Numbered from the stretch's first letter, positions 27,306 to 35,968 are shown. The stretch: DNA of 64,000 bases from Denitrobaculum tricleocarpae (GCF_007004665.1 NZ_ML660059.1:298738-362737), one strand, 5' to 3'. Translations and numbers: made by a program. The notes: a model not told the origin generated them from the sequence alone.

Positions 27306-27574
27306 AGTGTGGTGGAACTGCAATTCGTATCACTTATGATCATCGCTTCTGCGGTTCTCTGAAGGGCGTCACCGACGCTTGCCGATGCTTCGGCATCGCC
27401 CGCGTGACGCTTCCTGCTCGGAAAACCGCAGAAGCGACCTTTCCGGCGCCTTTGCAAGTCCCGCGGATGTCGTTGCGAAGGCTTTGTGATGCTCCACATC
27501 ACCATGGCCTTCGCGCCTAACCGCGTAACAGGCAAAGGCGTCATAAATGACACGAATTTCAGTTCCACCACACT
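27306..27574. repeat. MITE-like palindromic element between ugpB and ugpA
   Basis: Imperfect terminal inverted repeats of about 34 bases at 27306-27339 and 27541-27574, each starting AGTGTGGTGGAACTG (roughly 30 of 34 agree). Inside are a second inverted repeat, TCGCTTCTGCGGTT at 27343-27356 with its complement at 27424-27437, and a perfect CGATGC-ttcg-GCATCG hairpin at 27383-27398. No coding frame. A clear target-site duplication is not visible. It lies within the ugp operon and ends five bases from the ugpB stop codon. Confidence 0.75.
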
Positions 27575-27578
27575 GATA

Positions 27579-28886
27579 TCAGTTATAGGTGTCGTGGAAA
27601 CGCTCAAGCAGAGCGTTGCTCTCCTTCTCCATGTCGGCGAAGGCGTCCGGAACGGAGCTCTTGCCGGTCAGGATGTTTTCGTAAGCCTTGTACATGGCTT
27701 CGCGGATCTGGACGTAATAGCCCAGACGATAGCCTTTGGTCCATTCACCGCCGGGCTGGCTGAGCTGCAGGATGCCGATCTCGGCATCAGGCGTATCTTT
27801 ATAGTAGCCCTCGGTCTTCGCCAGGTCGTAGGCAGCAGTGGTGATCGGAACGTAACCGGTCTCTTTGTGCCAGGAGAACTGCGCCTTCGCGCTGGTCAGG
27901 TACTCGAAGAAATTCGCAACGCCCTTGTACTCTTCTTCGTCATGACCGGCGAAGGTAAAGAGGGCGGCGCCGCCGATGAAGGTGCCCTTAGGCTCATCGA
28001 TGATGCTCTTCCAGTACGGCAGGTAGGTCGTGCCGAACTCAAAGTCCGCACTCTTCTTCAAGCCGCCAAAGGAGCCGGAAGACCCGAGCCACATGGCAAC
28101 CTTGCCCTGAACGAAGGCGTCCTGATTGTCGCCCCAGGCTTTGCCGTAATAACCGTACCAACCCTTGTCGAGCCACTCCTTGACCTTGGTCCAGTGCATG
28201 ATCATGTGCTCGTTGTTGTACATGATCTTGGCGTCGGTGCTGTCATAGCCGTTGTTTGCGGAGGCCAGCTGGATGTTGTGCCGGCTGTGGAAATTCTCCG
28301 AGAAGATCCAGGGGCTGTGGCTCTGTGCAAGGGCCTGATACCCGGCTTCCTTGAGCTTCGGTGCAATCGCTTCGAAGTCTTCCCAGGTTTTGGGCGCTTC
28401 GACACCGGCTTTTTCGAGCGCGGCTTTGTTGTAATAGAGCAAAGGCGTGGAGCTGTTGAAGGGCAGGCCGATCATCTTGTCGTCGGAATCGGCATAGAAG
28501 TAACGCACGCCGGAAATGTAGTCCTGGCTGTTGAAGCCAACGCCGTGTTCCTTCAGAAGATCGGCGACCGGATAGACCGCGCCCTTGGCGTTGATGATCG
28601 TCGCGGCACCGGCGTCGAAGACCTGGATGATGTGCGGGGCGTTCTTGGCACGGAACGCGGCAATGCCGGCCGTCATCGTGTCTTCGTAGCCGCCTTTGTA
28701 GGTGGCGACCAGTTTGTACTCGGACTGGCTGGCGTTGTAATCGTCGGCGATCTCGGCCACGACTTCACCCAGTCGGCCACCCATCGCGTGCCACCACTGG
28801 ATCTCGGTTGCAGCGAAGCTGGCGCTGGCAGATCCGCCGACCACGGCCGCGGCTGCAAGCGCGATGATATGCTGTTTCAGTTTCAT
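27579..28886 (-). CDS. ugpB: sn-glycerol-3-phosphate ABC transporter, substrate-binding protein
   Basis: Periplasmic binding protein of family 1. 435 residues with a signal peptide cleaved near 26 (IIALAAAAVVGGSASASFAA). IQWWHAMGGRLGEVV and YKLVATYKGGYEDTMTAGIAAF are the typical UgpB opening; LPFNSSTPLLYYNKAALEKAG and KVAMWLGSSGSFGGL follow. Substrate (glycerol-3-phosphate or glycerophosphodiesters) is by family resemblance. GGGAGA precedes the ATG. The C-terminus ERFHDTYN ends close to the inserted palindromic element. First gene of the operon; a LacI-type half-palindrome lies about 100 bases upstream. Confidence 0.92.
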   Translation of the reverse strand: MKLKQHIIALAAAAVVGGSASASFAATEIQWWHAMGGRLGEVVAEIADDYNASQSEYKLVATYKGGYEDTMTAGIAAFRAKNAPHIIQVFDAGAATIINAKGAVYPVADLLKEHGVGFNSQDYISGVRYFYADSDDKMIGLPFNSSTPLLYYNKAALEKAGVEAPKTWEDFEAIAPKLKEAGYQALAQSHSPWIFSENFHSRHNIQLASANNGYDSTDAKIMYNNEHMIMHWTKVKEWLDKGWYGYYGKAWGDNQDAFVQGKVAMWLGSSGSFGGLKKSADFEFGTTYLPYWKSIIDEPKGTFIGGAALFTFAGHDEEEYKGVANFFEYLTSAKAQFSWHKETGYVPITTAAYDLAKTEGYYKDTPDAEIGILQLSQPGGEWTKGYRLGYYVQIREAMYKAYENILTGKSSVPDAFADMEKESNALLERFHDTYN

Positions 28887-28985
28887 TTGGTGTCTCCCTA
28901 TAGAATGCGCCGTGACTGCCGCCGCCTGGCGGTGTTCCGGATCGCGCGACCCTATCGGCGGGTCATGTTGCTTTTGTTACAAGCT

Positions 28986-28999
28986 TGTTAACGTTTTCA
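28986..28999. promoter_or_regulatory. LacI-family-like operator upstream of ugpB
   Basis: TGTTAACGTTTTCA, with the central CG and TGnnAACGTTnnCA pattern typical of LacI/GalR operators. It lies 100 bases before ugpB and 284 before ada. A perfect version (TGAAAACGTTTTCA) sits at 31031. The adjacent ACAAGCTTGT (28979-28988) is also palindromic. No LacI-family gene is in the window. Confidence 0.4.
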
Positions 29000-29282
29000 T
29001 TTCCGAATGTTAACCCTTCCGACCCGAAAATATTACCGTTTTTTTTGCAGATCGGCGAATTAGGCCATAGTACAGGCCCTTCGAGACCTGCTGGGCAGCT
29101 GCGGCGAAAGTCGCGGACTTACCCTGCCGATGAGCCTATGCTTGAGGAATCACGATACGCGCGACCGCCCCGGGCCGGCTTTGTGCCTGCTTTGTCCTTG
29201 CTTTGTCCTTGCGCAAGCTTCGGATAGAAGGGCAGGGCCAAGGGCAATAGGATCATGGCCCTATCAGATCACAGGAGCCCGA

Positions 29283-30191
29283 ATGGCGACATCCCCCAGC
29301 AATGCCCAGGTCGCGCTGGTCCGCGACGCTTGCGCCTACATAGAAGCCCGCGTGGACGAACGGATTACCCTGGACGATCTGGCGCGCGAGGTCCGTTTAA
29401 GCCCCTGGCATTTCCAGCGCCTCTTCAAGAAAATCATGGGTCTCAGCCCGCGCGAGTACGCGGCGGCCCACCGCAGCAAGCGGTTCCGGGAAGAATTGAA
29501 GAACGGTGAGTCCGTCGCCGGCGCAACCTACGGCGCGGGGTATGGGTCCTCCAGCCGTGTTTATGAATCCGCCCAGCGTCAGCTCGGCATGACCCCGGCC
29601 TCCTATGCCAAAGGGGGTGCCGGAGCCCGGATCGCCTACAGCATCATCACCACGATGCACGGGAAGCTCCTGGTCGCGGCCACGGAAAAAGGGGTCTGCT
29701 TCGTCTGCCTGGGCGAGGCCGGACCGTTTGAAGACGGCTCCAGTGAGAGTGACGATGCGCTGGAGGAACAGCTAAGACAGGAGTTCCCCAGGGCCGACGA
29801 AATCTTCCGGGACGATGCCAGGATCGGCCCGGCGGTTGAGAGCGTCGCCAGCTATCTCGGCGGCGAACGGCCCCGGATCGACCAGCCGATGGACCTGCCG
29901 CTCGACGTGCAGGCAACCGCGTTCCAGCGCCGGGTCTGGCAGGAACTTCTGGCGATTCCGCTGGGCGAAACCCGCAGCTATTCGGAAGTCGCAGAGGCCA
30001 TGGGCCTGAGCAAAAGCCAGCGCGCCGTCGCCAATGCCTGTGCCCGGAACCCGGTCGCCCTGCTGGTGCCCTGTCACCGGGTGATCCGGGAGGACGGCAC
30101 ACTGGGCGGATACCGTTGGGGCGCTGACCGCAAGACCGCCCTTCTGGCGCAGGAAGCGGCCATGACGGAGCTCCTGCCCGCCCGCTCGTGA
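29283..30191 (+). CDS. ada: AraC-O6-methylguanine-DNA methyltransferase fusion (Ada-like)
   Basis: About 302 residues. Residues 10-100 form an AraC helix-turn-helix (RITLDDLAREVRLSPWHFQRLFK). Residues 120-295 are O6-alkylguanine-DNA alkyltransferase with the acceptor Cys in VALLVPCHRVI and AVANACARNP before it. The N-terminal zinc-cysteine domain that lets E. coli Ada sense methylphosphotriesters is absent, so activation must differ or this is mainly a repair protein. The ATG at 29283 has CAGGAG six bases upstream. Confidence 0.88.
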   Translation: MATSPSNAQVALVRDACAYIEARVDERITLDDLAREVRLSPWHFQRLFKKIMGLSPREYAAAHRSKRFREELKNGESVAGATYGAGYGSSSRVYESAQRQLGMTPASYAKGGAGARIAYSIITTMHGKLLVAATEKGVCFVCLGEAGPFEDGSSESDDALEEQLRQEFPRADEIFRDDARIGPAVESVASYLGGERPRIDQPMDLPLDVQATAFQRRVWQELLAIPLGETRSYSEVAEAMGLSKSQRAVANACARNPVALLVPCHRVIREDGTLGGYRWGADRKTALLAQEAAMTELLPARS

Positions 30192-30283
30192 GGCCCCCCA
30201 CGGTTTAACTGCGCGGCTCAACTGCGCGCCGTAAAGAGAGTCTGGCTCTTGCCCTGCGCACGGCCAAACGATATACCAAATAG

Positions 30284-30991
30284 GTGATGCAGAAGGTCAT
30301 CGACCCCCAGATGTTGCGGTTTGACGAGCAGCAGATCCCACTTGAGATCCGCCGCCATGCCCGCGCGCGCCGTATCACCCTGCGTCTGACCCCGGATGGC
30401 CTCGGGGTCAGGCTGGTCCTGCCGGAACGGGTGCCCCTCAAGGAAGGCCTCGCCTTCGCGGAGCGCAACCGGGGCTGGATCCTCAAGCGCCTTTCCGATC
30501 AGCCGGGCCGGGTCGTCTTTTGCGATGGCGCGGTCATCCCGATCCTGGGGCAAACCCGGACCATCCGTCACGCGCCCGAGGCCCGCCGGGGCGTCTGGCA
30601 GGAAGATGACGTGATCTGGGTTTCCGGCTTTGCCGAGCACCTCTCGCGGCGCGTGACCGACCACCTCAAGAGCGAGGCCCGCCGGGAGATCACCACCCGG
30701 GCCCGGGCCAAAGCCAAGAGCCGGGATCTGCGCATCGCGCGCATCTCGATCCGCGATACCACCAGCCGCTGGGGCAGCTGCAGTTCCAGCGGCAATCTGA
30801 ACTTTTCCTGGCGCCTGATTTTCGCTCCGGAACTGGTGCTGGACTACGTGGTCGCCCATGAAGTCGCGCATCTGCGCGAAATGAACCACGGGCCGGCCTT
30901 CTGGCATCTGACCCGGCAGATGACGGAAAATGTCGGTCAGGCGAAGACCTGGCTCACCAACAACGGGAATTCCCTGCTTCGCTACGGCTGA
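30284..30991 (+). CDS. YgjP-like metal-dependent hydrolase (DUF45)
   Basis: 235 residues. The C-terminal part has TTSRWGSCSSSGNLNFSWRL and the zinc motif VAHEVAHLREMNHGPAFW (HEVAH plus a downstream Glu/His), the pattern of the YgjP/M48-like SprT superfamily. The N-terminal part, RRHARARRITLRLTPDGLGV, is also typical. Probably a cytoplasmic zinc metalloprotein; substrate unknown. Follows ada by 92 bases on the same strand. Confidence 0.85.
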   Translation: MMQKVIDPQMLRFDEQQIPLEIRRHARARRITLRLTPDGLGVRLVLPERVPLKEGLAFAERNRGWILKRLSDQPGRVVFCDGAVIPILGQTRTIRHAPEARRGVWQEDDVIWVSGFAEHLSRRVTDHLKSEARREITTRARAKAKSRDLRIARISIRDTTSRWGSCSSSGNLNFSWRLIFAPELVLDYVVAHEVAHLREMNHGPAFWHLTRQMTENVGQAKTWLTNNGNSLLRYG

Positions 30992-31030
30992 GTCAGGTCG
31001 CAGCGCTCTGTCTCTTTGTTACGGAGCGAA

Positions 31031-31044
31031 TGAAAACGTTTTCA
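31031..31044. promoter_or_regulatory. perfect LacI-type palindrome in a convergent gap
   Basis: TGAAAACGTTTTCA is a perfect 14-bp palindrome with the central CG of LacI/GalR operators. It is between the 3' ends of the YgjP-like and LysE genes, where no promoter is expected. It may act on neither gene, or mark a hidden transcript. Confidence 0.45.
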
Positions 31045-31076
31045 TATTCTTCTGCGAAGCGCATCGAAAACGGCCC

Positions 31077-31688
31077 CTAAGCCGGGCGCCGCGTCAGCAG
31101 GAGCAGACCGCCGAAGAGCATCATGCCGAGGCCGGAGGCGCGCTGAAACCAATGCAGCTTTGACGCCGCGGCACGGGCCGCCAGGGCGCCCAAAGCCGCG
31201 TAGAGAGAAATCGCAATCGCCTCGAGAAGGAGAAAAACGGCCCCCAGAAAGGCATAGCTCTCGAAATATGAATCGACCTGGACGAACTGCGGAAAAAACG
31301 CCGCGAAGATCAGGATCGCCTTGGGATTGCCTACGGCGACAAGCCCCTCCCGCCTGAAAGCGCCACGCAAGCTCATCGCCGCCTGTGACAAATCACCCGG
31401 CTTCATTTTATAGGAGGACTTCCAGAGCTTCCATCCGAGCCAAATCAGATATGCGGCGCCGAGAACCTTCACCAGCGTGAAAACGAGAGACGACGCGGAG
31501 AGCACGACACCCAGTCCAAGAGCGCTCAAGGCAATCATCGGAATGAAGACCAGCAGCCGTCCGATCCCCGCCCAAACGGCAAATGCGATGCCCCTCTGCG
31601 CGGCATGCGTGAGGGCCAGCAGGTTGTTCGGGCCGAAGGCCAGGTTCAGTGCAAAACAGGCAGGTACGAAAATGAGTAAGTCGAGCAT
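31077..31688 (-). CDS. LysE/RhtB-family amino-acid exporter
   Basis: Inner-membrane translocator of 203 residues with six predicted helices (LLIFVPACFALNLAFGPN, RLLVFIPMIALSALGLGVV, LVKVLGAAYLIWLGWKLW and later ones). FGPNNLLALTHAAQRG at residues 18-33 is the family signature region, and GNPKAILIFAAFFPQFV the second. Exports amino acids or related metabolites; substrate not determinable. Diverges from the Bcr/CflA gene. Confidence 0.88.
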   Translation of the reverse strand: MLDLLIFVPACFALNLAFGPNNLLALTHAAQRGIAFAVWAGIGRLLVFIPMIALSALGLGVVLSASSLVFTLVKVLGAAYLIWLGWKLWKSSYKMKPGDLSQAAMSLRGAFRREGLVAVGNPKAILIFAAFFPQFVQVDSYFESYAFLGAVFLLLEAIAISLYAALGALAARAAASKLHWFQRASGLGMMLFGGLLLLTRRPA

Positions 31689-31985
31689 CGCTGCGATATC
31701 CCCGGAATGAGAGGAGCAGAGTCCGGGCTAAGAGATGTAAAGTCAATCTCCGCGCGGCTGCACAAGGCGGACAACCGGCCCCAGACGGCAAACAGCCCCA
31801 GACGGCCACCGGAAAAACAGCGCACCCGTCGCAGCCTGCAGCTGGCCCGGCCGGGCCCTGCTTCGCCCGCAAGCGTTGCAATCCGAACTTTCTTTCTCGC
31901 GGAGCTTTCGCTCGCGCTCACGAACGATTATAACCGCTGGTACAAATATGTCGTAAAGAACCACTCTTTCCGAGATTCGAGGTTT

Positions 31986-33227
31986 ATGTCTAGCGCTTCG
32001 CAGCATCAACGTGCGGAACAGCTCTCCGTTATTGCTTTTCTCACGATGGTCGTGGCCCTGGGGCCGATCTCGACAGACCTTTATCTACCGTCTCTTCCCT
32101 CGATCGGACTGGACCTCGGCACGGATACTGCCGGCGTTCAGCTGACGCTCTCCGTCTTCCTGATCGGCTTCGCGGTCAGTCAGCTCATCTATGGCCCGCT
32201 CTCGGACCGCTACGGCCGGCGGCCGGTGCTGCTGGCCGCCCTGATAATCTATCTTGCCGCCACCCTTGCCTGCGGACTGGCGACTTCGATCGAATGGCTG
32301 GTCGGCGCGCGCTTCGTTCAGGCGCTGGGGGCCTGCGCCGGCCCCGTGGTCGGCCGTGCCGTCGTGCGCGATGTCTTCGGGCGGGACCGCTCGGCGCGCG
32401 TGCTTTCCTACATGGCTTTGGCCATGGCTCTGGCGCCGGCGATCGGACCGATCATCGGCGGCTACCTGGAAACCGGCTTCGGCTGGCGGATGAACTTCGC
32501 GGCCCTGGGTGTTTTCGGGATCATTTCCCTCGTCGGCATATGGGCCTTGCTGCCGGAGACCAACAGCACCCCGAATATGAGCGCGACCCAACCGGGCAAG
32601 CTGCTCTCCAACTACCTGCTGTTGGCCCGTAATCCTCTCTACATGGGCTACGTGTTCCTGAGCACCTTCTCTTATGCGGGAATCTTCTCCTTTATCTCAG
32701 GATCGGCCTTCGTCCTGATCAACATCATAGGGCTCTCGCCGAGCGACTACGGCCTCTGTTTCGCCGCCGTGGTGGTCGGCTATATGATCGGAACCTTCGC
32801 CTCGGGACGCTTCACGCGTTATCTTGGCATCAACCGCATGATCTTTTTCGGCACGCTTTTCTTGTGCGCCGGCGGCTTCTCCGGTCTCGCTCTGTCGCTT
32901 TACGGAGAGCTCTCGATCGCCTCGATCGTATTGCCGACCACTCTTTTCCTGATCGGCACCGGCTTGACCATGCCGAACGCGATGGCTGGCGCGATCGGGC
33001 CCTTTCCGCAAATGGCAGGGACCGCGTCGGCCTTCATGGGCTTTACCCAGATGACGGTCGCTGCAGCCGTCGGCATTGCCGTGGGCCATAACAGCAGCGA
33101 TGGCAGTCTGGGCATGATGGCGGCGCTCGCACTGGTCTCCGTTGCCGCCTTTCTGAGCTTTACGCTTATGGTGCACCCCAGGACCAAGAGAGCCGAAGCG
33201 CGGCAAGCAGCGCTGAGCGAGTCCTAG
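31986..33227 (+). CDS. Bcr/CflA-family multidrug efflux MFS transporter
   Basis: About 413 residues with 12 membrane segments. TDLYLPSLPSIGLDLGTD near residue 25 and LSDRYGRRPVLL (loop 2-3 MFS motif) are typical of Bcr/CflA drug:proton antiporters, as is GACAGPVVGRAVVRDVF. Likely exports drugs or metabolites such as sulfonamides. The ATG at 31986 is used; the frame is open further upstream but that stretch has low hydrophobicity and no homology-like pattern. The 297 bases before it are the divergent promoter region shared with lysE. Confidence 0.88.
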   Translation: MSSASQHQRAEQLSVIAFLTMVVALGPISTDLYLPSLPSIGLDLGTDTAGVQLTLSVFLIGFAVSQLIYGPLSDRYGRRPVLLAALIIYLAATLACGLATSIEWLVGARFVQALGACAGPVVGRAVVRDVFGRDRSARVLSYMALAMALAPAIGPIIGGYLETGFGWRMNFAALGVFGIISLVGIWALLPETNSTPNMSATQPGKLLSNYLLLARNPLYMGYVFLSTFSYAGIFSFISGSAFVLINIIGLSPSDYGLCFAAVVVGYMIGTFASGRFTRYLGINRMIFFGTLFLCAGGFSGLALSLYGELSIASIVLPTTLFLIGTGLTMPNAMAGAIGPFPQMAGTASAFMGFTQMTVAAAVGIAVGHNSSDGSLGMMAALALVSVAAFLSFTLMVHPRTKRAEARQAALSES

Positions 33228-33283
33228 ATCAAGGTTCGATGGAATTGCCGAAGGCGTTCTATCGTGCTTGTGACTCTGATCTA

Positions 33284-33580
33284 GGTTGGGAACTCATATT
33301 CTTTGACGGTCTTGACGATAAAATTATGTTTTCTGGCAAGGAGTTAAGAGTGGAGCGATGCTGAAGCATCGTGCTTAGCCAGAATTGGACCGATGACACG
33401 ACGCTGTCCAGAACTCATAACCTTATCGCCTGGGGACCACGTCCCAGGCGGGTCGTATTTTGCCGGGTTTTAGGCAGGCGAGGGCTCGAAAGCGGGCCTG
33501 AAGGCCCGGTAAGAGGCGTCAACGCACCTAAAACCCGGCAAAATACGATCAAGACCATCAAAGAATATGAGTTCCCAACC
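33284..33580. repeat. MITE-like element with TA flanks, 297 bp
   Basis: Terminal inverted repeats of 33 bases at 33284-33316 and 33548-33580, beginning GGTTGGGAACTCATATTC, with two mismatches. Both ends are flanked by TA (33282-33283, 33581-33582), the target duplication expected of IS630/Tc1-type transposition. Inside is a perfect 21-base inverted repeat (33454-33474 with 33527-33547) and hairpins CGATGC-tgaa-GCATCG (33357-33372), GCCTGGG/CCCAGGC (33428-33449) and GGGCCT/AGGCCC. No coding frame. The right TA plus the terminal C form the TAG stop of the PBP gene. Confidence 0.8.
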
Positions 33581-35673
33581 TAGCGATCTTCGTCGTTCCT
33601 GAAGGGATCCCAATTGCGCTGGGGCTCTTGGGATTCGCCTGACCCCGAAACTCCAAGGTTCTTCAAGATCCGGCCGATAAACCCGCCGCTTTCTTCAGCG
33701 TCGGACGTTTCGGCCTCCAGAGTTCCAGGCCTTTCCACGGCTGCAATCGCGTCACCGGGGGCCGTGGCCGGACCCACCCCGGGGACACCCTGGGGCGTCA
33801 CGCCCTCAAGCGCACTCGTCATCACCCGCTGCCAGAGCTGCGCGGGCAAGCTGCTGCCGGTCACCTTTTTCATAGGTGCACCGCTGTCGTTGCCGAACCA
33901 GACACCGGCAACCAGTTCGCCGGTGTAGCCAACAAACCAGGCGTCCCGGAAATCCTGGCTGGTCCCGGTCTTACCCGCCGCGCGGCGGTCCAGCTGCGCC
34001 GCTTTGCCCGTGCCCCAGGACACCACCGAAGACAGCATGTCGTTCATCATCAGCAGGCGTTCCCGGGCAACGACACGGCCCGTACCGGTGCCGTCCCGGC
34101 GAAACAGAAGCTTGCCGCCCCGACCGCGCACTTCCTCGATCCCGTAAGGCCAGACGCCGCGGCCGCCGTTGGCGAAGGCGGCGTAAGCACCGGTCAAATC
34201 CAGCAGGGTCACTTCGGAGGTCCCCAACGCGATGCTGGCCGAGGTATCGAGCTTTGAGGAGATCCCCAGGCGCCGGGCGACTTCGGCGACGTTCTCCCGC
34301 CCACTGCGCTCCGAGACCTGGACGGCGACGGAATTCATGGAACGGGCCATCGCCTCGCGCAGGGTCACATCGCCATAGTAACGGCCGCCGTAATTTCGCG
34401 GTGCCCAGCCCTTAATGCGCAAGGGCGCATCCGTCATGCGGGTGTCGGGCGTCATTCCCTGTTCCAAACCGGCCAGAAAGACGAAGGGTTTGAAAGCCGA
34501 TCCCGGCTGCCGCAGCGCCTGGGTCGCGCGGTTAAACTGACTCGACCGGTAATCCCGGCCACCGACCATCGCGCGTATGGCGCCGTTCGGCGACAACACG
34601 ATCACCGCGCCCTGTTCGACCGCGCTGGCCGCGCCCTGCTTCTCCAGCAACGCCGTCAGCTCCTGCTCGGCGACCTTCTGCGTATGGGCGTTCAGCGTCG
34701 TGATGATGGTCAGATCATCATCCACGGCACCGACATAGCCTTCGATCTGGCGCATGATCCAGTCGGCAAAGTAGCGCGCCTGCCGCCCGGCCCGCGGCCG
34801 TCCGCGGGCTTTGGTCTGCAAAGACTGCCTGGCCTGTGCTTCGGAGATATAGCCGGCATCGACCATGGCGCCGATCACCAGCGCCGTGCGGCTGTCGGCG
34901 CGCGCCTGGTCCCGCGCGGGATTATAGCGCGAGGGTGCCTTGAGAAGACCGGCGAGCAGGGCGGCTTCGTAGAGCGTCACATCCCGGGCCGGCTTGCCGA
35001 AGTATTGCCGCGCCGCCGCGTCGAATCCGAAGCTGCCCGTGCCGAGGAAGACCCGGTTCATGTAAAGCGACAGGATCTGGTCCTTGGTGAAACGCTGTTC
35101 CAGGCGAATCGCCAGCAGGGCCTCCTGGATCTTCCGCTTCAGAGTCCGGTCGGGAGAGAGAAACAGGTTCTTCGCCAGCTGTTGTGTGATGGTCGATCCG
35201 CCCTGGACGAAACGGCCTGCGCTGACATTCCGGACCATGGCCCGGGCGATCCCGAGCAGATCGATCCCGAAGTGACTGTAAAAGCGCCGGTCTTCGATGG
35301 CGAGAATGGCTTGCGGCAAATGCGGCGGCAATTGATCGACGGTAATCGGTTCGCCGTAAAAATCGCCGTAGGACGCCAACTGCACGCCGTCCGCCGAAAC
35401 CAGCCGGATCGAGGGGCGCCGGGTCATTTCCTCGATAGAGTCGACATCGGGCAGGTCATAAGCGTACCAGCCGACGACGCCTGCCAGGATAACACCGGCC
35501 CAGATCGTCAGAACGAGACTCCAGGACGCCAGACGCAAGCCCCAGTGCCGCGCAGTCTTGCGGCTTGCGGTCTTACGGCTGCGTCCGCGCGAGGGCTTCT
35601 TTCCGCCTGCCGTGGCTTTCTTGCCTGACGATTTAGAGCGCTGAGATTTGCTATTGGTCTTGGGTTTTGTCAC
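33580..35673 (-). CDS. class A penicillin-binding protein (PBP1A family)
   Basis: Bifunctional peptidoglycan glycosyltransferase/transpeptidase, 697 residues. The N-terminus is Lys/Arg/Ser-rich, then one anchor helix (LVLTIWAGVILAGVVGWYAY, near 55-75). Glycosyltransferase motifs: AILAIEDRRFYSHFGID, GGSTITQQLAKNLFLS, RKIQEALLAIRLEQRF. Transpeptidase motifs: SAFKPF (Ser nucleophile), SMN, KTGTS. The C-terminal 60 residues are disordered and end NDEDR. Its stop codon lies on the TA target site of the adjacent element; the pre-insertion sequence would also read TAG, so the protein was not shortened. Confidence 0.92.
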   Translation of the reverse strand: MTKPKTNSKSQRSKSSGKKATAGGKKPSRGRSRKTASRKTARHWGLRLASWSLVLTIWAGVILAGVVGWYAYDLPDVDSIEEMTRRPSIRLVSADGVQLASYGDFYGEPITVDQLPPHLPQAILAIEDRRFYSHFGIDLLGIARAMVRNVSAGRFVQGGSTITQQLAKNLFLSPDRTLKRKIQEALLAIRLEQRFTKDQILSLYMNRVFLGTGSFGFDAAARQYFGKPARDVTLYEAALLAGLLKAPSRYNPARDQARADSRTALVIGAMVDAGYISEAQARQSLQTKARGRPRAGRQARYFADWIMRQIEGYVGAVDDDLTIITTLNAHTQKVAEQELTALLEKQGAASAVEQGAVIVLSPNGAIRAMVGGRDYRSSQFNRATQALRQPGSAFKPFVFLAGLEQGMTPDTRMTDAPLRIKGWAPRNYGGRYYGDVTLREAMARSMNSVAVQVSERSGRENVAEVARRLGISSKLDTSASIALGTSEVTLLDLTGAYAAFANGGRGVWPYGIEEVRGRGGKLLFRRDGTGTGRVVARERLLMMNDMLSSVVSWGTGKAAQLDRRAAGKTGTSQDFRDAWFVGYTGELVAGVWFGNDSGAPMKKVTGSSLPAQLWQRVMTSALEGVTPQGVPGVGPATAPGDAIAAVERPGTLEAETSDAEESGGFIGRILKNLGVSGSGESQEPQRNWDPFRNDEDR

Positions 35674-35918
35674 AGTTTTTCCGCTACCTCACACGATGCC
35701 GCCGGTTTTACAGCATTGCGGCCGATGTCACTAGAGTCTGATCTGCCTCGTTACAAATAGCTGGAGAACGACCCACATTCCTGATCAGTGGTGTCAAGAA
35801 GGATCGCGCTCCATCCGCAGTTCGGAAGACGGCTCACACTCATAGCGCTGCTCGATAAAATCGTGCTCGCTCAGGGGTTTAGTCGCTTCAATTTGAGACA
35901 AATGAACCCATCAAAGTC

Positions 35919-35933
35919 TTAACCAATTGTTAA
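35919..35933. promoter_or_regulatory. perfect CtrA-type box
   Basis: TTAACCAATTGTTAA fits the CtrA consensus TTAA-N7-TTAA exactly, and is itself palindromic. It lies in the 500-base non-coding region between the divergent PBP gene and the GNAT-like gene. CtrA controls cell-cycle, motility or envelope genes in alphaproteobacteria. A single match can occur by chance, so function is unproven. Confidence 0.5.
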
Positions 35934-35949
35934 GCGGATAATCCACATC

Positions 35950-35968
35950 CTTGATTGATTCAATCAAG
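35950..35968. promoter_or_regulatory. operator-like inverted repeat
   Basis: CTTGATTG-att-CAATCAAG, a perfect eight-base inverted repeat 17 bases downstream of the CtrA-type box. It is compatible with binding by a dimeric helix-turn-helix repressor, for example the XRE protein encoded at 37.9-38.25 kb; that link is a guess. Confidence 0.4.

Noticed and set aside
27486..28991. Long plus-strand open frame of about 500 codons opposite ugpB
   Set aside because: It mirrors ugpB, which has signal peptide and family motifs; the antisense protein has no recognisable pattern.
35950..35968. FNR/Anr box
   Set aside because: TTGAT and ATCAA half-sites are present but spaced by three or seven bases, not four.
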